64,000 nt of DNA from Pseudoduganella violacea (GTDB taxonomy: Bacteria > Pseudomonadota > Gammaproteobacteria > Burkholderiales > Burkholderiaceae_D), in NCBI RefSeq assembly GCF_014191875.1, contig NZ_JACHXD010000003.1, positions 1-64,000 on the forward strand, read 5' to 3'. Under the pieces are notes generated by a model. It worked only from the letters and a program-made list of their open reading frames with translations. It made no database searches and had not been told where the DNA came from. Both the position numbers and the translations under genes were made by a program. Of this stretch, positions 17,148-26,170 are shown in pieces. Position 1 is the first letter of the stretch, and every line of letters starts with the position of its first letter.

Positions 17148-17441
17148 TTACTTGATCAGGAACTGGTTTTTGTCTTTGCCTTCCAGCCACTTTGGTGCGC
17201 GGCCGCGGCCGGTCCAGGTTTGGCCGGTGACATCGTCGCGGTATTTCATCGGCACTGGGGCGCGTGGCTTTACCGGTTTATTGCTGCGTGCGGCTGGGCC
17301 CAGATCGGCCAGGGTCAGACCATATTCGCGCATAAGGCTGGCGATTTTCTCTTTAGCCTGGGTCAGTTCGTTTTTGCGCGCGTTATCGGCCAGATTTTGC
17401 AGCTCGGCGATCTTTGCCTGATATTCCTGGTAGGTGGTCAT
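17148..17441 (-). CDS. H-NS family nucleoid-associated protein
   Basis: A 97-residue DNA-binding protein of the H-NS/BpH3/MvaT-like group typical of Burkholderiales. Residues 1-45 form the coiled-coil oligomerisation domain ([20 protein letters not shown]). A short basic linker follows ([11 protein letters not shown]). The C-terminal AT-hook-like DNA-binding domain carries the core [20 protein letters not shown] at 67-86. Such proteins silence AT-rich and horizontally acquired DNA. The start has AAAGGAAACC upstream. It is a single-gene unit preceded by about 275 AT-rich bases. Confidence 0.92.
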   Translation of the reverse strand: MTTYQEYQAKIAELQNLADNARKNELTQAKEKIASLMREYGLTLADLGPAARSNKPVKPRAPVPMKYRDDVTGQTWTGRGRAPKWLEGKDKNQFLIK

Positions 17442-17717
17442 CTCGGTTTCCTTTATGGGTTACGGGGCGAATTTCGTGATCTGGGCTTGCTTTAAACGGC
17501 AACAAAAACCCGTGGTGTGACAATCGGTGAGAATTCTAAGCGAAATTTACCACAAGTGCGACAGGATATTCTAGTTATATGTGTAATAAATTCGGCGGTG
17601 GAATGCAAGGTGATTTGATTCCACAACACTTTACGATGAATATAAGCGACAAAATGGCGGCGGGCGGTGGAAAAAACCACCGCCCGCCGGGAAGAATAAT
17701 TCAGAAATGAAAGGTGT
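17442..17717. other. AT-rich intergenic region upstream of the H-NS gene
   Basis: About 276 bases without a convincing gene. It is clearly richer in A and T than its surroundings, as expected for an autoregulated H-NS promoter. It lies past the 3' end of the TonB-dependent receptor gene and upstream of the H-NS gene. I see no strong terminator hairpin or named operator. Confidence 0.5.
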
Positions 17718-19796
17718 TTAGAAAGCGGCGCGCAGTTGTACAAATACCATGCGCGAGGCACCCGGCAGCTTGCCCAGATTGGTATCGGTGGTACGGGTGA
17801 ATGTGCGCTTATTGCCGAGATTATTCACGCCCAGCTGCACCTCATAGCCTTTATAGCCCGGCACCAGCCAGCTGACATTCGCATTCCACAGGCGGTAGCC
17901 GGGAATCAGTCCCAGCGCCCCATTCGCGCTTTCGGCCACGGTATTGGCATCGTCGGCATATTGTTTCGACTGGTGCGTGGTATTCAAGTCGAAGCGCCAG
18001 GCGCCGCGCTGGTAGAGCAGACCCTCGGTATCGGTATGGCGCGAATAGAATGGCACGTCATTGCCGGAATATACCCCTTGTTTCTGCGTGGCCTTGGTAT
18101 ACGCATACGTGGCATAGGCGCTCAGGCCAGCCAGGGCGCCGCTGCGGTCGAAAGCATAGTCGGCGCGCGTTTCCACGCCGCGATGGCTGGTTTTGCCCAG
18201 GTTTTTATAGTAAACCGGCGGTGTATTGACATATACAATCTGGTTCGAGAAATTCAGATTGAAGGCGGTGGCTTCCAGTTTCCATTGCTTTCCGGCATAA
18301 CGCGCGCCCAGCTCGGCCGTTTTCGCGGTTTCCGGTTTCAGGCTGTCGGCCGAGTTTTGCAGATTCAGTTGCAAATGCTGGATACTGCCGAACGAGGTGT
18401 TGTAATTGGCAAACAGCGTCAATTCCCGGTTCAGCAAATAGGCCAGGTTCAGCGAAGGCAAGGCCTTGGTATTTTTGATCGCTTCATGGAACGCGGCCAG
18501 GCGATTATCGCGGCCCATTTCAATGTTCTCGTAGCGCAGGCCCGGCGTCACGCGCCATTTGCCGTAGGCGATCTGGTCGTCGATATACAGGGAATGGGCG
18601 TCGGTGGTATTCGCCGAGGAACGCGCCAGGGTCGCCGCGCCATTGCTGATGCGGGTATTGATATTCCTTTCGTCGGCGCGTTCGCGCAGGAAGCGGTAAC
18701 CGACCGTGACGTCGTTGCGCAGCGCGCCCAGTTCAAAGCGCTGGGTATAGCGCGGCTCGATGCCGAGTACACGGTAATTGCGCGGCTGATTGCTGATCGA
18801 GGTGGCCACGCCATCGATGCCATTCGCCAGACCGCTTTGGCGCGCGCTGTCGTTGTAATAAGCGCGGATTTCCAGTTCCTGGGTCGCCGACAGCGTATGC
18901 AGATAGCCGATATCGAAGCTGCTGCGATGGCCGCTCCAGAAATCGGATTTACGGTAAGACTTGGACGGATCGAGATTGTATTGCGCCACCGTCAAACCAC
19001 CGGGAATGCTGGAACGCGCGCTGTAATAGGCCAGCTTGGCCGTCAGCTCGGCATTCGGACCCAGCGGATAACTGAATTTCAGCGCCAGATCGTCCACCTT
19101 GTCGGTGCTGTGCTCGCGGTAACCCGAGCCGTCGACGCCCGAATACAGCAGGGCCATGCCCAGGCCGCCTTCGGCGCGGCCGCCGATGAAGGCGTTGTAC
19201 AGGGTGCTGGAATTGCCGCCCTCGAATTTGTTATAGCGCACCGAGGCGTCACCGACGAAATCGGCGTTCGGGAGGGGGCGCGTCTTGAAGTTGATGATGC
19301 CGCCCACGTTCTGTGGGCCGTAGCGCACCGCGCCGCCGCCACGCACCACGTCGACCGACTCGATATTGGCCAGCGAGACGGGGGCGAAGGACAGCTGGGG
19401 CTGGCCATACGGCGCCACGGACAGCGGAATGCCGTCCAGCAGCACGGTGGAGCGCGGCGAATAGCGTCCCTCCAGGCCGCGCACGCCGATATTCAGCGAA
19501 ATGGCGCTGCCGCCGCTGGACGAGTTGTCCGTCACCTGCACGCCGGGAATGGCGCGCATCACATCGCTGATGCTGGTGGCGCCCGAGGCCTGGATGTCCT
19601 CGCGCTTGACCACGGTGCGCGCGCCGGCGAAGTTCTTTACGCTCTGCTGGCCGGAACCAAGCCAGTTGCCCACCACTTGCACGGTTTCCATCGCCGTCTC
19701 GCCCTGGGGCGCGTTTTGCGCGGCGGCGCTGTGGGAAATAAGGATCAGGCAGGCGGCGCCGATGGCGCTCAGACGGAAGGAGTGAACTTTAGACAT
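17718..19796 (-). CDS. TonB-dependent siderophore/iron receptor (FecA-like)
   Basis: A 692-residue outer-membrane receptor for energy-dependent uptake of a ferric chelate. Signal peptide 1-27 (ending SAAAQ), TonB box-like METVQVVGNW, then a plug domain (TVVKREDIQASGATSISDVM, LNIGVRGLEGRYSPRSTVLL, GGGAVRYGPQNVGGIINFKT) and a 22-strand barrel ending in Phe (VFVQLRAAF). The plug pattern RGLxGRYSPRSTVLLDGIPL is typical of FecA-type dicitrate or siderophore receptors. I chose the ATG at 19796 since the signal peptide begins there. A Fur-box-like site lies about 50 bases upstream. No FecIR regulators are adjacent. Confidence 0.9.
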   Translation of the reverse strand: MSKVHSFRLSAIGAACLILISHSAAAQNAPQGETAMETVQVVGNWLGSGQQSVKNFAGARTVVKREDIQASGATSISDVMRAIPGVQVTDNSSSGGSAISLNIGVRGLEGRYSPRSTVLLDGIPLSVAPYGQPQLSFAPVSLANIESVDVVRGGGAVRYGPQNVGGIINFKTRPLPNADFVGDASVRYNKFEGGNSSTLYNAFIGGRAEGGLGMALLYSGVDGSGYREHSTDKVDDLALKFSYPLGPNAELTAKLAYYSARSSIPGGLTVAQYNLDPSKSYRKSDFWSGHRSSFDIGYLHTLSATQELEIRAYYNDSARQSGLANGIDGVATSISNQPRNYRVLGIEPRYTQRFELGALRNDVTVGYRFLRERADERNINTRISNGAATLARSSANTTDAHSLYIDDQIAYGKWRVTPGLRYENIEMGRDNRLAAFHEAIKNTKALPSLNLAYLLNRELTLFANYNTSFGSIQHLQLNLQNSADSLKPETAKTAELGARYAGKQWKLEATAFNLNFSNQIVYVNTPPVYYKNLGKTSHRGVETRADYAFDRSGALAGLSAYATYAYTKATQKQGVYSGNDVPFYSRHTDTEGLLYQRGAWRFDLNTTHQSKQYADDANTVAESANGALGLIPGYRLWNANVSWLVPGYKGYEVQLGVNNLGNKRTFTRTTDTNLGKLPGASRMVFVQLRAAF

Positions 19797-19846
19797 GGTG
19801 GCGGCGGCAGCGGACAACGGCGGAATAAAAAGCAGGTAGTGTAGCA

Positions 19847-19867
19847 ATAATGCGAATAATTCTCAAT
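19847..19867. promoter_or_regulatory. Putative Fur box upstream of the TonB-dependent receptor
   Basis: On the minus strand the bases read AATTGAGAATTATTCGCATT, close to the Fur consensus core GAGAAT-N-ATTC-N-CATT. It lies 51-71 bases upstream of the receptor start at 19796, where a repressor would block the promoter. It suggests iron repression of this receptor; the neighbouring second receptor has no comparable site. Confidence 0.7.
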
Positions 19868-19925
19868 TGCACATTGCTAGCCGCCTGCCCTTCCCCCGCC
19901 GTGGCGCGCCGCGCGCCGGTCCGCC

Positions 19926-22175
19926 TTAGAACTTCATTTCCAGGGTCAGGCGTACCGCCGCGCTGCCCGCCATGACGCTGCTCTGGCGCATGACGCCATT
20001 CTGGTCGCTGAAGCTGCTTTCGCTGCGATAATCCTGGTCCAGGATATTCGACAGCGCCAGGCGCAGCTGCTGCTTGGGATCGAACTTCCACAGCGCGTAC
20101 ACATCCAGTTCGCGGCGCGCCGTCTGGTAGGAACTCTGGGTTTCGGTGATACGCACCGGGCCGCCGGCGCGGAAGCTGAAGCTGCCGCCCGTGCTGAACT
20201 TGCCGTCCTGGGTCTTATAGTCCATGCCCAGCGTGGCCGACAGCGGCACCTGCTGGTCGAGGCGGTTGTGCGGCCCCGGCACGGCCTTCACGCGCGACCA
20301 GTTGCGGCTGACGCTGGCGCGCAGGTCGAGCTGGGGCGCGTCCTTCATCACGGCCTTGAGCGGGAACTTCGCTTCCAGCTCAAGGTTGCGCACGATGGCG
20401 CTGCCGTCGTTGACCGGCATCGACACCCAGCGCTCGCCTTCCAGCACCAGTCCCTGGCGCGTATAGCCATTGATACGGCGTACCGAGGCGGCGGCGCTGA
20501 GCAGCGCGCTCTCGGCCCAGTAATGCTCGAAGGAGAGGTCAAGACCGGTCGCCAGTTCCGGCTTCAGGTTCGGGTTGCCGTGATAGTCGGGCGAGGTCTG
20601 CTTATTATCGGTCGAAGTGAAGCGGCGCGGCGACAGCATGGACGTCGGCGGCGCCTTGTAGGTGCGGGTCAAGGCGAAGCGCAACTGGTCCTGGCTATTC
20701 GGCAGCTTCCACAAGGTTTGCAGCAGCGGGCTGAAGACGCTGGTGCGCGATTTCACGTCATCGATGCCGCTGCCGCTGACGCTGGTCTGCACGCCTTCCC
20801 AGCGCAAGCCCACATACACCGACCATTGCGGCGTGATATTCCACTCGTCCTGGGCGAAGGCGGCCAGGCGCGTGACTTCGGCGCGGAAGCCTTCCTCGCA
20901 ATTGATCGGTGCCGGCACCGGGATGCTGCTATCCGCCGGACGCAGCGGCCGCAGATCGGCGTCGCGCTGGTGGCGCTCATCGTTGCGGCGGCTGATGCCG
21001 CCATCCCAGCCCATGGACAAGGCGTGGCCGGGAATCAGCGGCGTGGAATACTTGCCGGTACTGCTGAAGCCATGCTCGCGCGATTCGCGTTCCACCCGGC
21101 GCGCCAGCTGCTGCACCGGGCCGTTCGAACCATACTGGATCAGCGTGCTTTCATTCCGATTACCGTTATACCCCAGCTTGGTATCCAGCTTGGCGCCCTC
21201 GGCCAGCTTGTGCACCCAGTTCAGGTCGCTGCGCAGGAAGGCGTTGCGGCCGTCGGAGCGGAGGAACATGCGCGGCGACAGGCTGCTGCGGCCGATTTTC
21301 GCGCGCTCGTCGGCATCGCCGGTGTTGCGGAAGCGGTTGGCGCTGATGAAGCTCTGCCAGGTCACGGTGTCGCCATTGGCCAGCGTCCAGTTCAGGCGCG
21401 GACCGAGGTTGATGCTGTCCGAGCGGCCGATATCGAGCTGATTGCCATGCACCTCGCGGGTCACTGTGCCGTCGGGTGCGGTATCGAGCGCGTCCGAAGG
21501 CGACTGGCGGTGGTAGTTATAGCGGCCCATATTGCCGTTCAGGGAATAGGAGAAATTGCCGTCGCGGTCGGACATGGTCAGGTTCAGCCAGGGCGAGGAA
21601 AAATCTTCTCCCTTGCCCTGGCTGAACTTGAATTCGCGCGCGGCCGTCTTGACCGCCTTCTTCAGCACGATATTGATGGTGCCGGCAATCGACTGGGTAC
21701 TGTACTCGGCGCTGGCCGCGCGCAAGATTTCGATGCGCTCGATCGAGTCCGGCGTCAGCGAATCGATGGAAAAGCCGGCCGGCGCCTTCTCGCCGTTCAG
21801 CAGGATCTGGGTATAGCCATTGCCCAGGCCGCGCATGCGGATATCGGCCCCGCCGCGTCCACCGCCGCCGACCGTGATGCCGGGCAGGCGCTTCAGCACA
21901 TCGTTGATCGAGGTGTCGCCATAGCGCAGGATTTCCTCATTGCTGACGATGATCTTGCTGGCCGTATCGTCGCGGCGCGGGTCGTAGGCCGCGGCCGAAC
22001 CCTTGATCTCGACCTGCTGGATCTTCTTGCCCTCAGCCGCCCGGGCTGGTTCTTGCTTGGCCTCCTGCTTCGGCTCTTCCGCGGCGGATAGGGGCTTCTC
22101 CTCGGCATAAGCGTGGCAAGCGGCTAAAATGGCGGCGGACAGCGTAAGGCGGACAGGCAAGCGATGGCGGAGCAT
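19926..22175 (-). CDS. TonB-dependent outer-membrane receptor
   Basis: A 749-residue outer-membrane transporter. The signal peptide (1-24, ending HAYAE) is followed by a charged Glu/Lys/Ala linker (about 25-55), a TonB box-like KIQQVEIKGS, and a plug domain (KIIVSNEEILRYGDTSINDV, IRMRGLGNGYTQILLNGEKA, YSTQSIAGTINIVLKKAV). The barrel ends with aromatic Phe (VRLTLEMKF). The plug resembles receptors of the CirA/FepA or oligosaccharide type; the substrate cannot be assigned. It is divergent from psd. It has no visible Fur box, unlike the next receptor downstream, so it may not be iron-regulated. Confidence 0.88.
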   Translation of the reverse strand: MLRHRLPVRLTLSAAILAACHAYAEEKPLSAAEEPKQEAKQEPARAAEGKKIQQVEIKGSAAAYDPRRDDTASKIIVSNEEILRYGDTSINDVLKRLPGITVGGGGRGGADIRMRGLGNGYTQILLNGEKAPAGFSIDSLTPDSIERIEILRAASAEYSTQSIAGTINIVLKKAVKTAAREFKFSQGKGEDFSSPWLNLTMSDRDGNFSYSLNGNMGRYNYHRQSPSDALDTAPDGTVTREVHGNQLDIGRSDSINLGPRLNWTLANGDTVTWQSFISANRFRNTGDADERAKIGRSSLSPRMFLRSDGRNAFLRSDLNWVHKLAEGAKLDTKLGYNGNRNESTLIQYGSNGPVQQLARRVERESREHGFSSTGKYSTPLIPGHALSMGWDGGISRRNDERHQRDADLRPLRPADSSIPVPAPINCEEGFRAEVTRLAAFAQDEWNITPQWSVYVGLRWEGVQTSVSGSGIDDVKSRTSVFSPLLQTLWKLPNSQDQLRFALTRTYKAPPTSMLSPRRFTSTDNKQTSPDYHGNPNLKPELATGLDLSFEHYWAESALLSAAASVRRINGYTRQGLVLEGERWVSMPVNDGSAIVRNLELEAKFPLKAVMKDAPQLDLRASVSRNWSRVKAVPGPHNRLDQQVPLSATLGMDYKTQDGKFSTGGSFSFRAGGPVRITETQSSYQTARRELDVYALWKFDPKQQLRLALSNILDQDYRSESSFSDQNGVMRQSSVMAGSAAVRLTLEMKF

Positions 22176-22216
22176 GTTGGCTTTTGCAAAATTATTAAAA
22201 GAGCGCTATTGTCCAT

Positions 22217-22234
22217 CAAATTCCACAGAATTTG
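22217..22234. promoter_or_regulatory. Inverted repeat between receptor and psd genes
   Basis: A perfect 7-bp inverted repeat CAAATTC-CACA-GAATTTG, 42 bases upstream of the TonB-dependent receptor start and about 96 bases before psd. The size and spacing fit a repressor operator; no regulator gene is adjacent. Confidence 0.35.
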
Positions 22235-22293
22235 GTTTAGCTTTAAAGAAATATTTCTCATCGATTTGACGCCTTTGGCGCCGATCACGCCGC

Positions 22294-22299
22294 TATAAT
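22294..22299 (+). promoter_or_regulatory. Probable -10 element of the psd promoter
   Basis: A perfect TATAAT at 22294-22299, 31 bases upstream of the psd GTG. The best -35-like TTGACG (22266-22271) is 22 bases away, too far, so the -35 half is weak or the promoter uses an activator. Confidence 0.5.
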
Positions 22300-22329
22300 G
22301 CGGCATCGTAAACAAGGAAGACTTGCACC

Positions 22330-23175
22330 GTGTCCGACCGACTTGCCGTATTGCCGCAATATCTGCTGCCCAAGACCGCCCTCACCAACTTCGCCGGCCG
22401 CGTGGCGGGCGCCAAGGGCGGCGCCATGACCACCCGCCTGATCCGCTGGTTCGTGGGCAAATACGATGTGAATATGGCCGAGGCGGCCAATCCGGATATC
22501 GCCAGCTACCACAGCTTCAACGATTTCTTCACGCGCGCGCTGAAGCCGGGCGCGCGTCCGCTGGCCGAGGCCGACCTGGTGTGCCCGGTCGATGGCCGCA
22601 TCAGCCAGTTCGGCGCCATCGAGGATGACCAGATCTTCCAGGCCAAGGGCCATCAATTCAGCACCACGGCCCTGGTCGGCGGCGACCGCGCGCTGGCGGC
22701 CCACTTCCAGCACGGCAGCTTCGCCAACCTCTACCTGAGCCCGCGCGACTACCACCGCATCCACATGCCTTGCGACGGCAAGCTGACGCGCATGATCTAT
22801 GTGCCGGGCGAGCTGTTCTCGGTGAACCCGACCACGGCGCGCGGCATTCCCGGCCTGTTCGCCCGCAACGAGCGCGTGGTGTGCGTATTCGAGACGGCCT
22901 TCGGCCCCTTCGTCATGACCCTGGTCGGCGCCACCATCGTGGGCAGTATGGCCACCGTCTGGCATGGCGTGGTCAATCCGCCGCGCCAGCCCGATGTCTG
23001 CGAGTGGACTTATGCCGACCAGCATATCGTGCTGAAAAAAGGCGAGGAACTGGGCCGCTTCCTGCTCGGCTCGACCGTGGTGATGCTGTTCCCGAAAGAC
23101 ACCCTGCATTTCAACGCGCAATGGCAGCCGGCCGGTCCGGTGCGCCTGGGCGAGTGCATGGCAAACCTGAAGTAA
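22330..23175 (+). CDS. psd: Phosphatidylserine decarboxylase
   Basis: A 281-residue proenzyme that converts phosphatidylserine to phosphatidylethanolamine at the inner membrane. The autocatalytic cleavage motif LGST (about residues 246-249, within GRFLLGSTVVMLFP) supplies the Ser that becomes the pyruvoyl group. Other family marks are YHSFNDFFTRALKPGARPL near the N-terminus, CPVDGRISQFG, and YLSPRDYHRIHMPCDGKL with the conserved histidines. The start is GTG with AAGGAAG upstream. The pssA partner is not in the window. Confidence 0.96.
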   Translation: MSDRLAVLPQYLLPKTALTNFAGRVAGAKGGAMTTRLIRWFVGKYDVNMAEAANPDIASYHSFNDFFTRALKPGARPLAEADLVCPVDGRISQFGAIEDDQIFQAKGHQFSTTALVGGDRALAAHFQHGSFANLYLSPRDYHRIHMPCDGKLTRMIYVPGELFSVNPTTARGIPGLFARNERVVCVFETAFGPFVMTLVGATIVGSMATVWHGVVNPPRQPDVCEWTYADQHIVLKKGEELGRFLLGSTVVMLFPKDTLHFNAQWQPAGPVRLGECMANLK

Positions 23176-23248
23176 GCGCACTCTTGTGCGATATCAGCGG
23201 CCGGCCCGGAGGCTTTCGCCTAAACTGGGAAATACCCCGGAGGCCGAT

Positions 23249-23569
23249 ATGACGATTTCTGATAAAGAGTATTTCGACGCACGATCTGAGACCGTAGACA
23301 CCAAGTTGCTTGCCATCGATGCAAAGTTCGACGCCAAGTTCGATCAGCAGCGCGCGGAATTGCACGCCCTGATCGCGCAAACAATCAAATGGGTGGCGGC
23401 GGTCTCGGCCTCAGGCCTGGTGATTTTCACCACCGTGATCGCCTTTCTGTTCAATGTCACCACGCCGAAAGCGGCACTGCCGGCCGCTGCGGCGCTGCCC
23501 GCCCCCACGCCGGTCGTGATCGTGGTGCCGGGCAGTGGCGGCGAAGCGGTCAAGGTATTGCCGCGCTAA
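23249..23569 (+). CDS. Small membrane protein with N-terminal coiled coil
   Basis: A 106-residue protein starting MTISDKEYFDARSETVDTKL, set by GGAGG upstream. Residues 5-42 form an amphipathic helix with a short internal repeat (IDAKFDAKFDQQ). One membrane helix spans about 48-68 (WVAAVSASGLVIFTTVIAFL). The tail is Pro/Ala-rich then VVIVVPGSGGEAVKVLPR. This arrangement is common in Burkholderiales hypothetical proteins annotated as DUF1640-like or coiled-coil membrane anchors. No function can be given. It lies 73 bases past psd and is convergent with the LysR gene. Confidence 0.7.
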   Translation: MTISDKEYFDARSETVDTKLLAIDAKFDAKFDQQRAELHALIAQTIKWVAAVSASGLVIFTTVIAFLFNVTTPKAALPAAAALPAPTPVVIVVPGSGGEAVKVLPR

Positions 23570-23576
23570 GCCGGCC

Positions 23577-24485
23577 TCAGGTCGGAATCATTTCGCCACG
23601 GTAGTGGCACTCCAGCATATCGAGAAACGCCCGGGTCTTGGCCGGCATCAGGCGCCGGCCCGGGAACACCGCCCAGCCCGTCACGGAAGGAAAGGCCCAT
23701 TCGGGCAGCACACGCACCAGCTCGCCCGTCTTCACCAATTGCGCGGCAAAGCGGTCGGTGCAGGTGGCGATGCCCAGACCGGCGCTGGCCAGCTTGGTCA
23801 GCAGCTCGGGCGAATTGCCCGTCATGCGCGTCGGCACGTCGCGCTCCCAGCTGGTTTTACCGCGCAGCAGCGTCCAGTGCGCCAAGCCGTTGTGGGCGCG
23901 CGGCAGACTCAACAGCGAATGGCGGAACAACTCGTCCGGGTGCTCGGGCAGGCCGTGCACCGCCGTGTACGAGGGCGCCGCGTATAAACCCCAGGTGCTG
24001 AGCACCACCGGCCGCGCCGCCAAAGTCGCATCGTCGGGCAGCGTGCCCATGCGCAGGGCCAGATCGAAGCCCTCGGCCACCAGATCCACGCGGCGCGGCG
24101 ACAAGTCGAATTCCAGCGAGATGCCGGGATAGCGCGCCATGAAACCGGGCAGCATATCGCTCATATGCACATTGGCGAAATCGGCCGGCATCGATACCCG
24201 CAGCAAGCCGCTGGGCGCCTGCTGGCGGTGCTGCGCCAGCGCACCGGCCGCCTCCGTCTCCTCCACCACCTTGCGCGCATGCTCCAGCAGGCTGGCGCCA
24301 AACTCGGTCAGCACCAGGCGCCGCGTGGTGCGCTGCAACAGGCGCTCGCCGAGCCGGGCTTCCAGCTGCGACAGGCGGCGCGATACCGTCGACTTCGGCA
24401 ATTGCACGCGCTGCGCCGCCTCGCTGAAGCTGCCGCACTCGACGATGCGGGCAAAGAGCAGCAAGTCGCTCGGGTCCAGATCCAT
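23577..24485 (-). CDS. LysR-family transcriptional regulator
   Basis: A 302-residue regulator. The N-terminal winged HTH (LLLFARIVECGSFSEAAQRV, LPKSTVSRRLSQLEARLGER) is followed by a periplasmic-binding-fold effector domain from about residue 90. It belongs to the large CrgA/DsdC-like group (PADFANVHMSDMLPGFMARY, WGLYAAPSY). It is divergent from the azoreductase/pirin genes with a 141-base shared gap. This layout suggests that it regulates them, probably in response to quinones or electrophiles, an inference from neighbours only. Confidence 0.93.
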   Translation of the reverse strand: MDLDPSDLLLFARIVECGSFSEAAQRVQLPKSTVSRRLSQLEARLGERLLQRTTRRLVLTEFGASLLEHARKVVEETEAAGALAQHRQQAPSGLLRVSMPADFANVHMSDMLPGFMARYPGISLEFDLSPRRVDLVAEGFDLALRMGTLPDDATLAARPVVLSTWGLYAAPSYTAVHGLPEHPDELFRHSLLSLPRAHNGLAHWTLLRGKTSWERDVPTRMTGNSPELLTKLASAGLGIATCTDRFAAQLVKTGELVRVLPEWAFPSVTGWAVFPGRRLMPAKTRAFLDMLECHYRGEMIPT

Positions 24486-24626
24486 TCAATTCTCCTGCTT
24501 AAAGATCGATTGTTCCATCAGCGGATCAATGTTATCCATTTTACCGGCTTTTTCTTCGATTTTGGAATTGTTAAAGTTCACCCATCGCAGCAAACGCTGC
24601 AAAACCAAAACGAAAAGGAGCAACAA

Positions 24627-25226
24627 ATGAACATCCTGCAAATCAACTCCAGCGCCCGCAGCACCGGTTCCGAATCCACCCGCGTGGCCGACGCCATCGT
24701 CGCCCGCCTGCGCGCCAGCAATCCCGATGCCAGCCTGAGCCGCCGCGACCTGGCCGCCCAACCCCATCCGGTACTGGACGAAACCACGCTGCAGGCGCTG
24801 TTCACCCCGGCCGACCAGCGCAACGCCGCACAAGCCGCCCGCGTCGCCCTGGACGACGCCCTGATCGCCCAGGCGCAAGCGGCCGACGTGATCGTGATCG
24901 GCGCCCCGATGTACAACTTCGGCATCACCGTGCAACTGAAAAGCTGGTTCGACGCGCTGGCCCGCGCCGGCGTCACCTTCAAATACACGGAAAACGGCCC
25001 GGTCGGCCTGCTGAAAGGCAAAAAAGTGTATGTGGCGATTTCGCGCGGCGGCTTCCACAAAGACGGCCCGACCGACGCCCAACTGCCGCAGCTGAAAGCC
25101 TTCTTCAGCTTCGTCGGCCTCGACGATGTGCAATTCGTCTTCGCCGAAGGCATGGGCATGGGCCCGGATTCGGTGGCCCGCGCCCGCGCCTCGGCCGACG
25201 AACAAGTGAACGCAGTCCTGGTTTAA
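24627..25226 (+). CDS. azoR: FMN-dependent NADH-azoreductase (AzoR/AcpD)
   Basis: A 199-residue flavodoxin-fold enzyme that reduces quinones and azo compounds with NADH and FMN. The FMN phosphate loop is INSSARSTGSESTRVADAI near the N-terminus. APMYNFGITVQLKSWFDALA binds the isoalloxazine ring and is diagnostic for AzoR, and ISRGGFHKDGP follows. Length is typical. The start is set by AAAAGGAGCAACAA. It is followed 28 bases later by a pirin gene and is divergent from a LysR regulator. Probable role: detoxification of quinones. Confidence 0.93.
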   Translation: MNILQINSSARSTGSESTRVADAIVARLRASNPDASLSRRDLAAQPHPVLDETTLQALFTPADQRNAAQAARVALDDALIAQAQAADVIVIGAPMYNFGITVQLKSWFDALARAGVTFKYTENGPVGLLKGKKVYVAISRGGFHKDGPTDAQLPQLKAFFSFVGLDDVQFVFAEGMGMGPDSVARARASADEQVNAVLV

Positions 25227-25254
25227 TCAAGCAGTCCCGCAAAAGGAGAATGAT

Positions 25255-26163
25255 ATGGAAACCACGATCAACACCGTTGCCGGCGAGCGCGTGCAGCAGG
25301 CGCGCAGCGTGGAGCGCATCGTCCACGGCCAGGCCGTGATGGATGGCGCCGGCGTCAAGATCAACCGCGTGCTGACCCAGGCACTGCAGCGCCGCCTCGA
25401 TCCCTTCCTGATGCTGGACAATTTCGGTTCGGACCAAGCCAACGACTACATCGCCGGCTTCCCGTCCCACCCGCACCGCGGCTTCGAAACCGTGACCTAT
25501 ATGCTCAGCGGGCGCATGCGCCACCGCGACAGCGCCGGCAACGAAGGCCTGCTCAGCAACGGCGGCGTGCAATGGATGACGGCCGGGCGCGGCGTGATCC
25601 ACTCCGAAATGCCGGAACAGGAAGAAGGCTTGATGGAAGGCTTCCAGCTGTGGCTCAACCTGCCGGCCAAGGACAAGATGCGCGCCCCCTGGTACCAGGA
25701 CTTCGCCGCCGCCGACATCCCGCGGCTGCGCACGGAAACCGGCGCCAGCGTGCGCGTGATCGCCGGCAGCAGCCACGGCACAGCCGGCGCGGTGCAGCGC
25801 GAAGGCACGGAACCGCTGTATCTGGACGTGGAACTGCCGGCCGGCGCCAGCTTCAGCCAGCAGATCCCGGCCGGGCACAACGCCTTCCTCTACGTCTACC
25901 GCGGCAGCGTCAGCCTCGGCGGCAAGGCCGTGGCGCGCGGCGCGATGGCCATCTTCGCCAACGCCGCCGACGCCGACGGCGTGACGGTCGAGGCCAGCGA
26001 AGACGCCCGCTTCATCCTGATCGCCGGCCGCCCGCTGAACGAGCCGATCGCCCAGTACGGCCCCTTCGTGATGAACACGCAGGCCGAGATCTTCCAAGCC
26101 GTCGCCGACTTCCGCGCCGGCCTGATCGGCGAAGCGGCCCCGGCCAGCCCCACCGCCGTTTGA
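25255..26163 (+). CDS. Pirin family protein
   Basis: A 302-residue bicupin. The N-terminal cupin carries the metal ligands HPHRGFETVTYML (72-84) and GRGVIHSEMP (111-120), the pirin signature for Fe coordination with His/His/His/Glu. The C-terminal pirin domain runs from about 180 (LDVELPAGASFSQQIP). Bacterial pirins such as YhhW degrade quercetin or act in redox regulation. It is the second gene after azoR with AAAAGGAG upstream, which supports a redox or quinone-stress role. Confidence 0.92.
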   Translation: METTINTVAGERVQQARSVERIVHGQAVMDGAGVKINRVLTQALQRRLDPFLMLDNFGSDQANDYIAGFPSHPHRGFETVTYMLSGRMRHRDSAGNEGLLSNGGVQWMTAGRGVIHSEMPEQEEGLMEGFQLWLNLPAKDKMRAPWYQDFAAADIPRLRTETGASVRVIAGSSHGTAGAVQREGTEPLYLDVELPAGASFSQQIPAGHNAFLYVYRGSVSLGGKAVARGAMAIFANAADADGVTVEASEDARFILIAGRPLNEPIAQYGPFVMNTQAEIFQAVADFRAGLIGEAAPASPTAV

Positions 26164-26170
26164 TCTGCCG

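Noticed and set aside
17736-19844. An open frame of about 700 codons opposite the FecA-like receptor
   Set aside because: It is antisense to a clear TonB-dependent receptor; its composition and lack of motifs mark it as a GC-bias artefact.
23178-23193. A small hairpin CGCAC-TCTT-GTGCG after psd as a terminator
   Set aside because: The stem is only 5 bp and no T-tract follows.
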